Source: Pseudomonadota bacterium
GTDB lineage: Bacteria; Bdellovibrionota; UBA1018; CAIMNF01
Assembly (NCBI GenBank): GCA_027491115.1
Contig: JAIXWV010000006.1
Location: 1 to 64,000, forward strand
Direction: 5' to 3'
Length of the DNA: 64,000 nt
A model generated the notes under the pieces. That model made no database searches. It was not told the DNA's origin and saw only the letters and a program-made list of their open reading frames with translations. Position 1 is the first letter of the stretch, and the number at the start of each line of letters is the position of its first letter. This document shows, piece after piece, positions 33,548 through 41,803 of the stretch. Made by a program: the position numbers and the translations under genes.

Positions 33548-34132
33548 ATGCAAGGTACCCTCTTTTCCCTCCCCTTCCTGCTCGCATCGATTTGCCTGCT
33601 CTTTGCCCCCTCAGAGAGCCAGGCCTACTGCAAGCAGGGCAAGACCTACAGGATCAAGAAGGGCAAACACAGCAGCGGAATCCATCTCGGCTATTTCAAG
33701 GGCAAAACACTCAAGGTGAGCTTCAAGCTCGATGACGGTGCCATTTACCAATCTCAAAGCGCCGAGAATCAGTTTGACGTGAACAAGTTGTTCGGCTTCA
33801 CCGATTGCAATGCGCTCGACCCCCAACAGAACAGCGCCCGGTTCGGGTGGCGATGGAATCCGAGCACTGCCAAGATTGAAATTCTGGCTTTCGTCGACCA
33901 CAAAGGGAGGCATTTTTTCCAAGACCTAGGAACCACCTATCCCGGTGAAGTTTCCGAAGGAACCATTGCACTCGAAGGTGGAAAGTACGCCTTCTATTAC
34001 AAAGGCAAACGGGTCGTGATGAACCGGAACTGCTCAAAAAACAAGATGCAGGGATTCAAACTCTACCCCTATTTCGGGGGCCAAGAAACCGCACCGCACG
34101 ACATCCACATTTGGCTGAAACGCATGGACTGA
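33548..34132 (+). CDS. Secreted protein of unknown function (SARFGWRW type)
   Basis: 194 residues from the ATG at 33548; signal peptide ends SESQA-YC. The mature chain has two halves of beta-strand character with the striking segment QNSARFGWRWNPSTAKIEIL followed by AFVDHKGRHFFQDLG. Three cysteines are present (near 25, 84 and 169). I recall similar segments in uncharacterised proteins from Bacteroidetes, but I cannot name a family. A TTG at 33530 is an alternative start that gives a less typical signal peptide. It stands alone between two converging or divergent units. Confidence 0.65.
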   Translation: MQGTLFSLPFLLASICLLFAPSESQAYCKQGKTYRIKKGKHSSGIHLGYFKGKTLKVSFKLDDGAIYQSQSAENQFDVNKLFGFTDCNALDPQQNSARFGWRWNPSTAKIEILAFVDHKGRHFFQDLGTTYPGEVSEGTIALEGGKYAFYYKGKRVVMNRNCSKNKMQGFKLYPYFGGQETAPHDIHIWLKRMD

Positions 34133-34145
34133 CCGGACTTCCGGA

Positions 34146-36257
34146 TCAGAATCGACCCGCGTTCTTAGAGAAATCGCGGACCTCGACGAATTTCTCGGGT
34201 ATCTCTTTGAAGAACCGCGCCGGGTACTGGTAAAGCAAATCTCCCCATACGCGCCGGAACGAGGCGTGAGACATGTAGAGTCGCTCGCGCGCACGAGTCA
34301 TCCCCACATAGCAGAGGCGACGCTCTTCTTCGAGCTCCTCCCGATCTTCTTCGCTTTCATCCCCGTGCACGGAAGGAAACAACCCCTCCTCGACCCCGAG
34401 CATGAACACCACCGGGAACTCGAGCCCTTTGCAGGCATGAAAGGTCATGAGCTGCACGCTCGTGGCCACGCCCTCGGTATCGGGGGATTCGGCAAGAGTG
34501 GTTTGCTCGAGGAATCGTCCGAGCAAAAGCGGCTTCCGTCTTTCGATTTCTTCTTTTGAAAGCCCCTGGAGCTCACGCTCCTCGAACTCGAGTACCACAG
34601 AGTTGAATTCTTCGAGGTTGTCGACCCGCTCGAGCGCTTCATCGGAACCTTCGGCCTTGAGTTCCTCTACGTACCGGGTCTCATCCAGGATCCGGTGGTA
34701 CAACTCACTCACGAGCATCGAGGGCTGGGCGTCGATCCACGAATCGACGGCGCGCTTGAACTCCTGCAATTTCTTGAGTGTTTTTCCGGAAAACACGGAT
34801 GGCTCTCTCATTTCCTTCGAGAAGAAATCCCAAAGCGCCCCTTGCTGTCCCCACGCCCCATCGAGCTTGTCGAGCGTGGTCTTTCCGATCCCTCGTGCGG
34901 GTACGTTGATGATGCGCTTGAAAGAGATCGAGTCGGAGCTGTTGTAGACCAGGCGCAAATAAGCCATCACGTCCTTGATCTCTTTCCGGTCGAAGAACCG
35001 GAGACCCCCGACCACTTTGTAGGGAAGGCGTGCCTGGCGAAGGTATTCTTCCACCAAGCGGGATTGCGCGTGGGTCCGGTAAAAAACGGCGAATTCATCC
35101 AGGGATAACTCAGGATATTCCTGGGTCAGACGCTTGATCTCGCGCACCACCCATTCCGCCTCGAATCGGTCGTCAGGACACTGAATCCGCGCGATCCGGC
35201 ACCCGACCTCCTGCTCACTGAAGAGCTTCTTGTTCTTACGTTGAGTGTTGTTTGCAATCAGTGCGGAGGCCGCTTCCACGATGGTCTGAGTGGAGCGGTA
35301 ATTCTGCTCGAGCTTCACCACATGAGCTCCCGGATACTCCCGTTCGAAATCGAGAATGTTCCGGATATCGGCGCCACGCCATCCGTAAATGGATTGATCC
35401 TCGTCACCGACCACACAGATGTTTCCATGACTCCCGTGCTTCGGGCTCCCCAGAAGAGAAAGCAGGAGATACTGGGCACGATTGGTGTCTTGATACTCAT
35501 CCACATGGATGTAGCGGTAGCGACGCTGGTATTTTTCCCGGATGTCGGCATGATCGCGGAGCAAGCGGTAGGTGAGGGTGATCATCTCGCCGAAATCGAC
35601 CGCGTTGTTCTCGATCATCGCCTTTTGGTAAATCTCGTAGACCTCGGAGAGCTTCCGGTCGATCCCCCTTCCCGTCTTGGCCAGCGGATCGGACGGCTCG
35701 AGGGCGTCGCACTTGAGCCGGTTGATCGCATACTGGAAACTCTTCGGCGGGTAGATCTTCTCGTCGAGGTTCATCTGCTTGACGATCGATTTCAAGAGCG
35801 ATAACTGATCGCTGTCATCATAGATCACGAAAGGCTTGGTGAAAGGCAACTTCTGCGCCTCTCGCCGGAGGATGCGCGCACAGATCGCGTGAAACGTACC
35901 GATGTCGAGCGGACCTTGAACCTCGTGCCGGTTCATGCCCTGTTCTTCAAGAAGGGCGTAAACCCGCTCTCGCATCTCTCCTGCTGCCTTGTTGGTGAAC
36001 GTCACCGCCAAGATCTGCCACGGACGGACGCCCAAGTGCGACACCAGGTAAGCGATCCGGCTCGTCAGCATCTTGGTCTTACCCGAACCCGCCCCAGCGA
36101 GCACCAACAGCGGGCCCTCGGTGGTGAGGGTCGCCTCACGCTGGGGATCATTCAAACGGTTGACGAACGCCGGAGCGGGTCGCTCGTTTTCATCGCGAAC
36201 CTGAAAATCCTCGGGATTCCAGTCAAAATCGAAATCGAGCTCCCGATCCATCATCAT
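34146..36257 (-). CDS. pcrA: UvrD/PcrA-type ATP-dependent DNA helicase
   Basis: SF1A 3'-5' helicase for repair and for clearing stalled complexes. 703 residues, near the usual 720. Motifs in order: LNDPQREA (Q motif), LAGAGSGKTKMLTSRIAYL (Walker A), AVTFTNKAAGEMRERV (Ia), VDEYQDTN (II), VGDEDQSIYGWRGA (III), LEQNYRST (IV), TFHACKGLEFPVVF (V) and YVGMTRARERLYM (VI). The start is one of three consecutive ATGs; the first overlaps the glmU stop, so the two genes are coupled. PcrA versus UvrD versus Rep is a naming choice. Confidence 0.93.
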   Translation of the reverse strand: MMMDRELDFDFDWNPEDFQVRDENERPAPAFVNRLNDPQREATLTTEGPLLVLAGAGSGKTKMLTSRIAYLVSHLGVRPWQILAVTFTNKAAGEMRERVYALLEEQGMNRHEVQGPLDIGTFHAICARILRREAQKLPFTKPFVIYDDSDQLSLLKSIVKQMNLDEKIYPPKSFQYAINRLKCDALEPSDPLAKTGRGIDRKLSEVYEIYQKAMIENNAVDFGEMITLTYRLLRDHADIREKYQRRYRYIHVDEYQDTNRAQYLLLSLLGSPKHGSHGNICVVGDEDQSIYGWRGADIRNILDFEREYPGAHVVKLEQNYRSTQTIVEAASALIANNTQRKNKKLFSEQEVGCRIARIQCPDDRFEAEWVVREIKRLTQEYPELSLDEFAVFYRTHAQSRLVEEYLRQARLPYKVVGGLRFFDRKEIKDVMAYLRLVYNSSDSISFKRIINVPARGIGKTTLDKLDGAWGQQGALWDFFSKEMREPSVFSGKTLKKLQEFKRAVDSWIDAQPSMLVSELYHRILDETRYVEELKAEGSDEALERVDNLEEFNSVVLEFEERELQGLSKEEIERRKPLLLGRFLEQTTLAESPDTEGVATSVQLMTFHACKGLEFPVVFMLGVEEGLFPSVHGDESEEDREELEEERRLCYVGMTRARERLYMSHASFRRVWGDLLYQYPARFFKEIPEKFVEVRDFSKNAGRF

Positions 36258-37693
36258 CCCTGCCCACGCAATTTTTTAGCATAACCGGGCTTCACCACTT
36301 GCCGGGTGCGGGCGATGGCAAGGGCGTCCTCTTCGACCGTGTCGGTGATCGTGGAACCCGAGGCGACGAATGAGCCGCGCTTGAGGGTCACGGGCGCAAC
36401 TGTTTGGCAATCGCTCCCGACGAACACCTCGTCCTCGATCACGGTTTTATGCTTACGACTCCCATCGATGACCCGACCGTCATAGTTGCATGTGACAAAA
36501 CCACAGCCGATATTCACGTTCTTGCCGACTTCGGCATCACCCAGGTAGCTGAGGTGCGCCACCGAAGTGTTTTCTCCGATGAGGGTTTTCTTGAGCTCGA
36601 CGAAGTTGCCGATCTTGGCCCCCTGCCGGACCACGCTTCCGGGTCGGAGGTGCGCATACGGTCCCACCTTCACAGAGTTCCCGATGACAGAATCTTCCGC
36701 GACGGTTCCCGACTTGATCTCCACGCCCTCCCCGATGGTCGTGTTCCGTAAGAGCGAGTTCGGTCCGATGAGGGTTCCTTTACCGATGCGGGTCTGTCCC
36801 TCGAGAATGACTCCGGGATAGATGGTGACATCGGGCTCGATCCGGACACCGGGTTCAATCCTGCATGAATGCAAAGAGACGAAGCGGACTCCGTTTAACG
36901 CGTGCCCCTTCAAAATCCGGGCATTGAGCAAATCTGCAGCCAGGGACAGTTCATAGGGGTTGTTCACTCCACGGACGTCATCCGCGGATTCCCAACTCAA
37001 GGTTTCAATGGTCCTCTTTTTCGAGACCGCTTGGGCGATCAAGTCGGTCAGATAGTATTCTTTCTGCGCATTGGCGTTTTTGAGGGATGCGACCCCGGTG
37101 GCGAGAAACTGGGGGGCGAAGGTATAAATCGAAACCCCCACTTCGTTCAGGAGCTTCTCACGAGGGGTGGCGTCTTTTTCTTCCACAATCCGGAGGACCG
37201 CGCCCACCTTACCCTTCCGGACGATCCGTCCATATCCCGTCGGATCGGCAAGAGTTGCGGTCAGGAGTCGCATGGCCGAGCCACGCTTGAGCGGATCGAG
37301 CATGTCGCGAATCAGTTCTCCAGTGATCAGCGGGAGATCGCCGGGCAAAACCAGGACATCCTCCTTCGCCTTAAGAGTGGCAGCACCCCAATCGGATTCC
37401 ATGGCACAGCGGACTGCATGACCTGTGCCCTTTTGTTCGGTCTGCTCGGTGAAGTCGATTTTTAGATCATACTTCTCGGTACGCACCGAATCGATCACCT
37501 TCTCCTTTTGATGACCGACGACGAGATTCACACGCGTTCCCGGAGCGACTTCCTGAAGGCGGTCGAGAATCTGGAAAAGCATCGGCCGACCGCAGACCGG
37601 AATGAGGACTTTCGGTAACGAGGAAGCCATTCTCTTTCCAAGTCCGGCAGCGAGAATGATCACGGCGGTACGGGGTTTTGTAGCGGATTTCAT
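36254..37693 (-). CDS. glmU: Bifunctional GlmU (GlcN-1-P acetyltransferase / GlcNAc-1-P uridyltransferase)
   Basis: Makes UDP-GlcNAc for peptidoglycan and LPS. 479 residues from the ATG at 37693, close to the usual 455-480; in-frame starts further up (37723, 37762) would add an atypical extension. N-terminal uridyltransferase: LAAGLGKRMASSLPKVLIPV and VLPGDLPLITGEL, then GTGHAVRCA. C-terminal left-handed beta-helix of hexapeptide repeats (IEPGVRIEPDVTIYPGVILE) and the CoA/active-site part GNFVELKKTLIGENTSVAHL then YLGDAEVGKNVNIGCGFVTC. Ends with ARTRQVVKPGYAKK. Followed by pcrA with a 4-base overlap. Confidence 0.97.
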   Translation of the reverse strand: MKSATKPRTAVIILAAGLGKRMASSLPKVLIPVCGRPMLFQILDRLQEVAPGTRVNLVVGHQKEKVIDSVRTEKYDLKIDFTEQTEQKGTGHAVRCAMESDWGAATLKAKEDVLVLPGDLPLITGELIRDMLDPLKRGSAMRLLTATLADPTGYGRIVRKGKVGAVLRIVEEKDATPREKLLNEVGVSIYTFAPQFLATGVASLKNANAQKEYYLTDLIAQAVSKKRTIETLSWESADDVRGVNNPYELSLAADLLNARILKGHALNGVRFVSLHSCRIEPGVRIEPDVTIYPGVILEGQTRIGKGTLIGPNSLLRNTTIGEGVEIKSGTVAEDSVIGNSVKVGPYAHLRPGSVVRQGAKIGNFVELKKTLIGENTSVAHLSYLGDAEVGKNVNIGCGFVTCNYDGRVIDGSRKHKTVIEDEVFVGSDCQTVAPVTLKRGSFVASGSTITDTVEEDALAIARTRQVVKPGYAKKLRGQG

Positions 37694-37854
37694 GCCGCCT
37701 ACCTTATCCTCATTTTGCATCATTTTTCCGCTCTTTTTTGGCAGGAAAGACCCAGTGCGCAAATCCCGACTTTTACAGTTCTTTCAAGGAAATCTTCACG
37801 CTAAACCGGTTGAACCATCTTAGATAAACTTATATCCGTAATGCACCGACTTAT

Positions 37855-37930
37855 TTTTGACGCTCCCGACGGGGAAAGTCAAAACGCCCAAGGATGGGCC
37901 CGCGCAACCCGGGAAACGGATGCCTCGGGT
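37855..37930 (+). promoter_or_regulatory. Structured leader with ANGGA-bearing hairpin loops upstream of dksA
   Basis: Three stem-loops in a row. (1) TTTTGAC 37855-37861 with GTCAAAA 37878-37884, and inside it TCCC/GGGA around a GACG loop. (2) GCCC 37886-37889 with GGGC 37896-37899 around the hexaloop AAGGAT. (3) seven pairs between 37907-37913 and 37924-37930 around a loop containing ACGGA. Loops 2 and 3 match the ANGGA-in-a-loop rule for CsrA/RsmA binding. A further ATGGA follows near 37953. The 228-base gap 37764-37991 holds nothing else I can support beyond the glmU start region. Confidence 0.45.
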
Positions 37931-37991
37931 GCTGTATCGCGTCAGAACCGGAATGGATTGTCACTGAAACTGTTTTAACCGGGGAATTAAA

Positions 37992-38345
37992 ATGGACGTA
38001 CAAACATTCAAAAGCACCTTGTCAGCCGAACGTGAACGCCTGCTCACTCATTCCAGAAAAAGCATCGAGAGCGAACTCAACATCTCTTCCGATGACCTTC
38101 CGGACGAAGCCGATCTCGCCGCAAGCGAAATCCAACAGAGCCTGATCCTGAAACAGAGACACCAAGAGCGGGTCCGGATCGCCAAGATCGACACCGCTCT
38201 CCGGAAAATCGACGACGGAACCTTCGGACTCTGCGAAACCTGCGACGAGCCGATTCATTCCGGTCGCCTTCTGGCCAATCCGGCATCCACTCATTGCGTG
38301 ATCTGCCAGGAACAAAACGAGCGTAAAAAACGCTTCTACGCCTGA
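37992..38345 (+). CDS. dksA: DksA/TraR-family RNA polymerase-binding zinc finger protein
   Basis: Binds the RNA polymerase secondary channel and, with ppGpp, lowers rRNA promoter activity under starvation. 117 residues. Coiled-coil arms (ERERLLTHSRKSIESELNIS; LILKQRHQERVRIAKIDTAL) flank the tip motif DEADLA, matching the D-x-x-D-x-A needed for DksA activity. The C4 zinc finger is complete: LCETCDEPIH and HCVICQEQNE with cysteines near 80, 83, 101 and 104. Shorter than E. coli DksA (151) because the N-terminal part is missing, as in many non-enteric DksA-like proteins. GGGG lies about nine bases before the ATG. Long structured leader upstream. Confidence 0.92.
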   Translation: MDVQTFKSTLSAERERLLTHSRKSIESELNISSDDLPDEADLAASEIQQSLILKQRHQERVRIAKIDTALRKIDDGTFGLCETCDEPIHSGRLLANPASTHCVICQEQNERKKRFYA

Positions 38346-38352
38346 TTTAGAC

Positions 38353-39855
38353 TCACTTTTTATCTTCCGCGAGACGGATTTCGCGGAAAACGACTACACC
38401 GAACGGGTTCGCACGGAAGCCTGAAACCCGTTTGGAATAAGCGAACTTCAGTCTCTGATGCAGCAACGGGATCACCGGCGCCTCTTCCCAGAGAATCAAT
38501 TCGATATCGCTGATCAGTTTCGATTTCTTCACCTGGCGCATCTCCTGCTTCAACTCATCCACGAGTTCGTCGAATTCAGCGTTCGACCAACCCGTGAAAT
38601 TGTTGGGACTCTTCGAGGTCAACACCTGGTAAACGACATAAGGATCGCTGACCGGATTCTGCCACCCGAAGCGAAACATTTGCCCCGGCTCTGTCTTCAA
38701 TCGCGCGTAATGGGCTTTCCAATCCACCAAGTCGAGAGTCGGAAGCCACCCGAGCTCGTCCTTGATCTCGCTCTGGACATACTCGAGCAGGGTCTTGTTG
38801 CGGGAACTCATGTCACTCTGGATCACCCAAGGCACATTCACCTCGGATTTTGCATTCGATCCGCTGGACAATCGCTCACGCCGGACAGCACCCGAAGGAA
38901 TCAATATCGAAGGAAGAAAAGTGGGGGCCGCGACCTCCCCGGTTTTGAGAAGGCGCGCCAGTTCGACTTTCTTCGATCCTGCGAGCGCGTCCCGGATGGC
39001 CACGCGGTTTTTCAGCTCATTGAAGGGTGGCTTCCGGATGTTGAACGCCAGGTAAGTGACCGCCTCGACCGGGACATCCCGCACGGTTCCGATTTCCGCA
39101 ATATCTTCAGCCTGGAGCACGGGAACCTTGTTCAGGATATCGATCGACCCCGCCTTGAACAAAGGAAGCAAGGATGACTCCTCCGGAAGAAACCGGATCT
39201 TCACCTCATCCACCGATGCGGGATTGAATGCATGGAAGTTCGGGTTCCGCTTCAGCAGTAAATGAGACTCCCGTTTGTATTCAACGATTTCATAGGCTCC
39301 AAGCGTGGGGGCCACCGGATTGCGCCCCTTGGTGTATCGATCGATCAGGTCTTCACGGATCGGAGAAAAGGGCGGCAAAGTGAGCCAATTCAGAAACTGG
39401 TTGTCGGCCCGTTTCAGGCGGATCTCGACTGTTTTGGAATCCACCACCCGCGAAGCACCCAGGTCGATTTCGGGAAAGAGCTCGCTGAGCGCGGCCCGGA
39501 TCGGCGATTGAACCAGACGCTTCACGGCGAGCATGAAGTGTGAAGCGTGAAACGGCTTACCATCACTCCAGGTGAGTCCCTTCCTGAATTTGAAGGTGTA
39601 CGCCTTGCGGTCACGGGAGACTCCGTAGGTTTCGACCAGACTCTTCGAGCGCTCACCTTTCCCGTCGTATTCGAACAAGGTCCCGAAGGTGTTCGCTGCG
39701 ATCTTGAGACCGTTTCCATCCTCGAGAAGCAGGGGGTCGAACTGGGTCGGCTCCGCAGAAAGTTGAACACTCAATGTGGCCGAAAACGCTGAAAACTCGA
39801 GCGTTTGCACACAAAGACCCACAAAAACAAGACTGGTCACGAATCGTCGGATCAT
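38353..39855 (-). CDS. Peptide ABC transporter substrate-binding protein (SBP_bac_5)
   Basis: Periplasmic oligopeptide/dipeptide-binding protein. 500 residues from the ATG at 39855, with a signal peptide (RRFVTSLVFVGLCVQTLEFS then AFSA). Family marks: QLSAEPTQFDPLLLEDGNGL, GVSRDRKAYTFKFRKGLTWS then DGKPFHASHF, and YEIVEYKRESHLLLKRNPNF. Starts with TTG at 39897 are also possible. No permease or ATPase gene adjoins; the OppD/OppF genes are 14 kb away, so it may serve those. Its start lies only 15 bases from that of the divergent ccdA-like gene. Confidence 0.9.
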   Translation of the reverse strand: MIRRFVTSLVFVGLCVQTLEFSAFSATLSVQLSAEPTQFDPLLLEDGNGLKIAANTFGTLFEYDGKGERSKSLVETYGVSRDRKAYTFKFRKGLTWSDGKPFHASHFMLAVKRLVQSPIRAALSELFPEIDLGASRVVDSKTVEIRLKRADNQFLNWLTLPPFSPIREDLIDRYTKGRNPVAPTLGAYEIVEYKRESHLLLKRNPNFHAFNPASVDEVKIRFLPEESSLLPLFKAGSIDILNKVPVLQAEDIAEIGTVRDVPVEAVTYLAFNIRKPPFNELKNRVAIRDALAGSKKVELARLLKTGEVAAPTFLPSILIPSGAVRRERLSSGSNAKSEVNVPWVIQSDMSSRNKTLLEYVQSEIKDELGWLPTLDLVDWKAHYARLKTEPGQMFRFGWQNPVSDPYVVYQVLTSKSPNNFTGWSNAEFDELVDELKQEMRQVKKSKLISDIELILWEEAPVIPLLHQRLKFAYSKRVSGFRANPFGVVVFREIRLAEDKK

Positions 39856-39870
39856 GATAAACAGGGTAAC

Positions 39871-40632
39871 ATGGATCAACTTGCTGGAAGTCTTCAAAAT
39901 TTACTGAGCTCCGGCTCTTGGGGCAGCGCTCTGCTGGCACTCGCTCTGGCTTACCTCGGCGGCATCCTTTCGAGCCTCACTCCATGCATCTACCCGATGA
40001 TTCCCATCACCATTGGAGTGGTCGGGGGAATCCAGACCCACCATGAAGAACGCAACAAGCGGGGCATCCTCCTCCGGGGGGTTGCTTATGTCTTAGGCAT
40101 GGCGATCATCTACGCATTTCTCGGTGTGCTTGCAGGATTGACGGGTCAGGTTTTTGGCGCCATGACCAACACCTCGGGCTGGTATCTGGGCCTCTCGGTG
40201 ATCATGACTCTCGCCGCCCTGATGATGATGGACGTGCTTCCTTTCGACCCCCAAGCCCTCTTGGACCGCTTCAAACGGAAAATCGGGCTTGCCTCCGGCC
40301 CCCGCGGAAATTCGGAGAAAGAAGCCACCCTGCTGGGTGCGTTTTTCTTGGGTGCTTCTTCGGGCTTCATCGCTGCCCCGTGCACCACTCCGGTTTTGTC
40401 AGCGATCCTCGCATTCATCGCCCAGACTCAATCCGTCATTCTCGGTTTGGGTCTGATGATTTTTTTCGCCCTGGGTCTCGGCACCTTGCTGATCGGGATC
40501 GCAGCCTTCGCGGGCTCACTCCAGAAACTGCCGCGCGCGGGCCAGTGGATGAACCGGATCAAGATCCTGAGTGGGTTGATGATCCTCGCCTTCGCACAAT
40601 ACCTGATGTTCAAAGCCGGAAAGGTCCAATGA
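39871..40632 (+). CDS. CcdA/DsbD-beta-like thiol-disulfide transporter
   Basis: Membrane electron carrier that moves reducing power from cytoplasmic thioredoxin to the periplasm. 253 residues from the ATG at 39871 (AGGG four bases upstream); an earlier start at 39805 would add a hydrophilic stretch lacking homology. Six or more membrane helices; the two essential cysteines sit in SSLTPCIYP (about residue 39) and FIAAPCTTP (about 171), with the proline context of DsbD. It lacks both the N-terminal DsbD-alpha and the C-terminal thioredoxin domains. Followed one base later by the VKOR-DsbA fusion. Confidence 0.9.
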   Translation: MDQLAGSLQNLLSSGSWGSALLALALAYLGGILSSLTPCIYPMIPITIGVVGGIQTHHEERNKRGILLRGVAYVLGMAIIYAFLGVLAGLTGQVFGAMTNTSGWYLGLSVIMTLAALMMMDVLPFDPQALLDRFKRKIGLASGPRGNSEKEATLLGAFFLGASSGFIAAPCTTPVLSAILAFIAQTQSVILGLGLMIFFALGLGTLLIGIAAFAGSLQKLPRAGQWMNRIKILSGLMILAFAQYLMFKAGKVQ

Positions 40633-40633
40633 C

Positions 40634-41803
40634 ATGACAACCAATCAACCCAGACCCGCACTGACCCCCTTGTTGGCACTCCTCGCGACCGCAGGAGCCG
40701 CAATTTCCATCTGGCAAACCCGCCTCTTCCATCTGACCCGGAGTGGCCGCGGAGAAATGAAAAGCTTTTGCAACATCAATGCGACCTTCGACTGCACTGC
40801 GGTCGAAATGAGCCGGTTCGCGGAGTTGCCGGGCGGATTTCCGCTCTCTGGATTCGCGATCGCCGGATATCTTCTCATTTTGATCCTGGCACTGTTCGCA
40901 CTCGACAGCGGCTTTCGAAAAGCCCTCCGTCCGTGGCTGATCGGGCTCAGCGGAGTGTCCTTGGCGTTTTCTGCGGTTTACCTTGCCATCATGGTCGGAG
41001 TGATTGGCAAACTCTGTCTGCTCTGCCTCGTCATCGATGTCATCAACAGTGCCCTGTTCGTGGTCGCTTGGACCTTGCCCGGAGGCGGCAAGTCGGATCG
41101 CACTTTCCCGTTTTCACGATTGGCCGGCTCGGCAGGAGCCGCCCTGGTTGTGGCTCTTTTATTGACCAAAGGACTCGATCCCATGGCCGAGATCAAGTCG
41201 GCAGATCTTCAGGATCACATCGAAAGCATCCTGAACGCTCCCGTGAACCAGGTGAATCTACCTGCCTCCGTTTTTTCTGTCGGCCCCACCGATGCTCCGA
41301 TTACCCTGGTCAAATTCAGCGATTACGAGTGCCCCGCATGTCGCCTGGGAGCCAACTCCATCCATCCGCTTTTCAAACGGTATGAAAAACAGATCCGATT
41401 CGTATTCATGAATTTTCCACTCGCCTCCGAGTGCAATACCGATCCGAACCTGAAGCGAACCATCCATCCCTTCGCGTGCGAAGCAGCGGCTGTGGCCGCG
41501 TGCGCCGGTGAACAAGATCGGTTCCTCGAGGCCTATGAGAGCCTCTTCAGCCACCAAGGCGGATTTGAGAAAGACAAGATCGCCGACATGGTACTGGCCG
41601 ATGTTCCCGGGCTCGACGCAGGTAAACTCAAAACCTGCATGACCCAACCCTCAACGGGTGACCGGATCCGCGCTGAGTCCGCAGCAGGTGTCGCACTCCA
41701 GGTCCAATCCACCCCGACGTTTTTCATCAACGGCAGGAAAATCGAGGGTGGTCTCCCTACCCGGGTCTGGATCGACCTGATCGAACGGATGCTCGCCAAA
41801 TGA
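40634..41803 (+). CDS. VKOR-DsbA fusion (periplasmic disulfide-forming enzyme)
   Basis: Oxidises cysteine pairs of exported proteins and passes electrons to quinone. 389 residues. Residues 1-170 are a VKOR domain with four or five helices: loop cysteines near 45 and 53 (FCNINATFDC) and the quinone-side CxxC in KLCLLCLVIDV (near 127 and 130). A linker leads to a DsbA-like thioredoxin domain with VKFSDYECPACRLG (CPAC near 233-236) and the cis-proline STPTFFINGRKI. Such fusions replace DsbA/DsbB in several non-enteric bacteria. One base after the ccdA-like gene and overlapping tatD by ATGA. Confidence 0.93.
   Translation: MTTNQPRPALTPLLALLATAGAAISIWQTRLFHLTRSGRGEMKSFCNINATFDCTAVEMSRFAELPGGFPLSGFAIAGYLLILILALFALDSGFRKALRPWLIGLSGVSLAFSAVYLAIMVGVIGKLCLLCLVIDVINSALFVVAWTLPGGGKSDRTFPFSRLAGSAGAALVVALLLTKGLDPMAEIKSADLQDHIESILNAPVNQVNLPASVFSVGPTDAPITLVKFSDYECPACRLGANSIHPLFKRYEKQIRFVFMNFPLASECNTDPNLKRTIHPFACEAAAVAACAGEQDRFLEAYESLFSHQGGFEKDKIADMVLADVPGLDAGKLKTCMTQPSTGDRIRAESAAGVALQVQSTPTFFINGRKIEGGLPTRVWIDLIERMLAK

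Noticed and set aside
37764-37991. Cyclic-di-GMP, fluoride or other known riboswitch upstream of dksA
   Set aside because: Compared by eye with remembered consensus cores; no set of conserved bases fits. The CsrA-type loop reading fits better.
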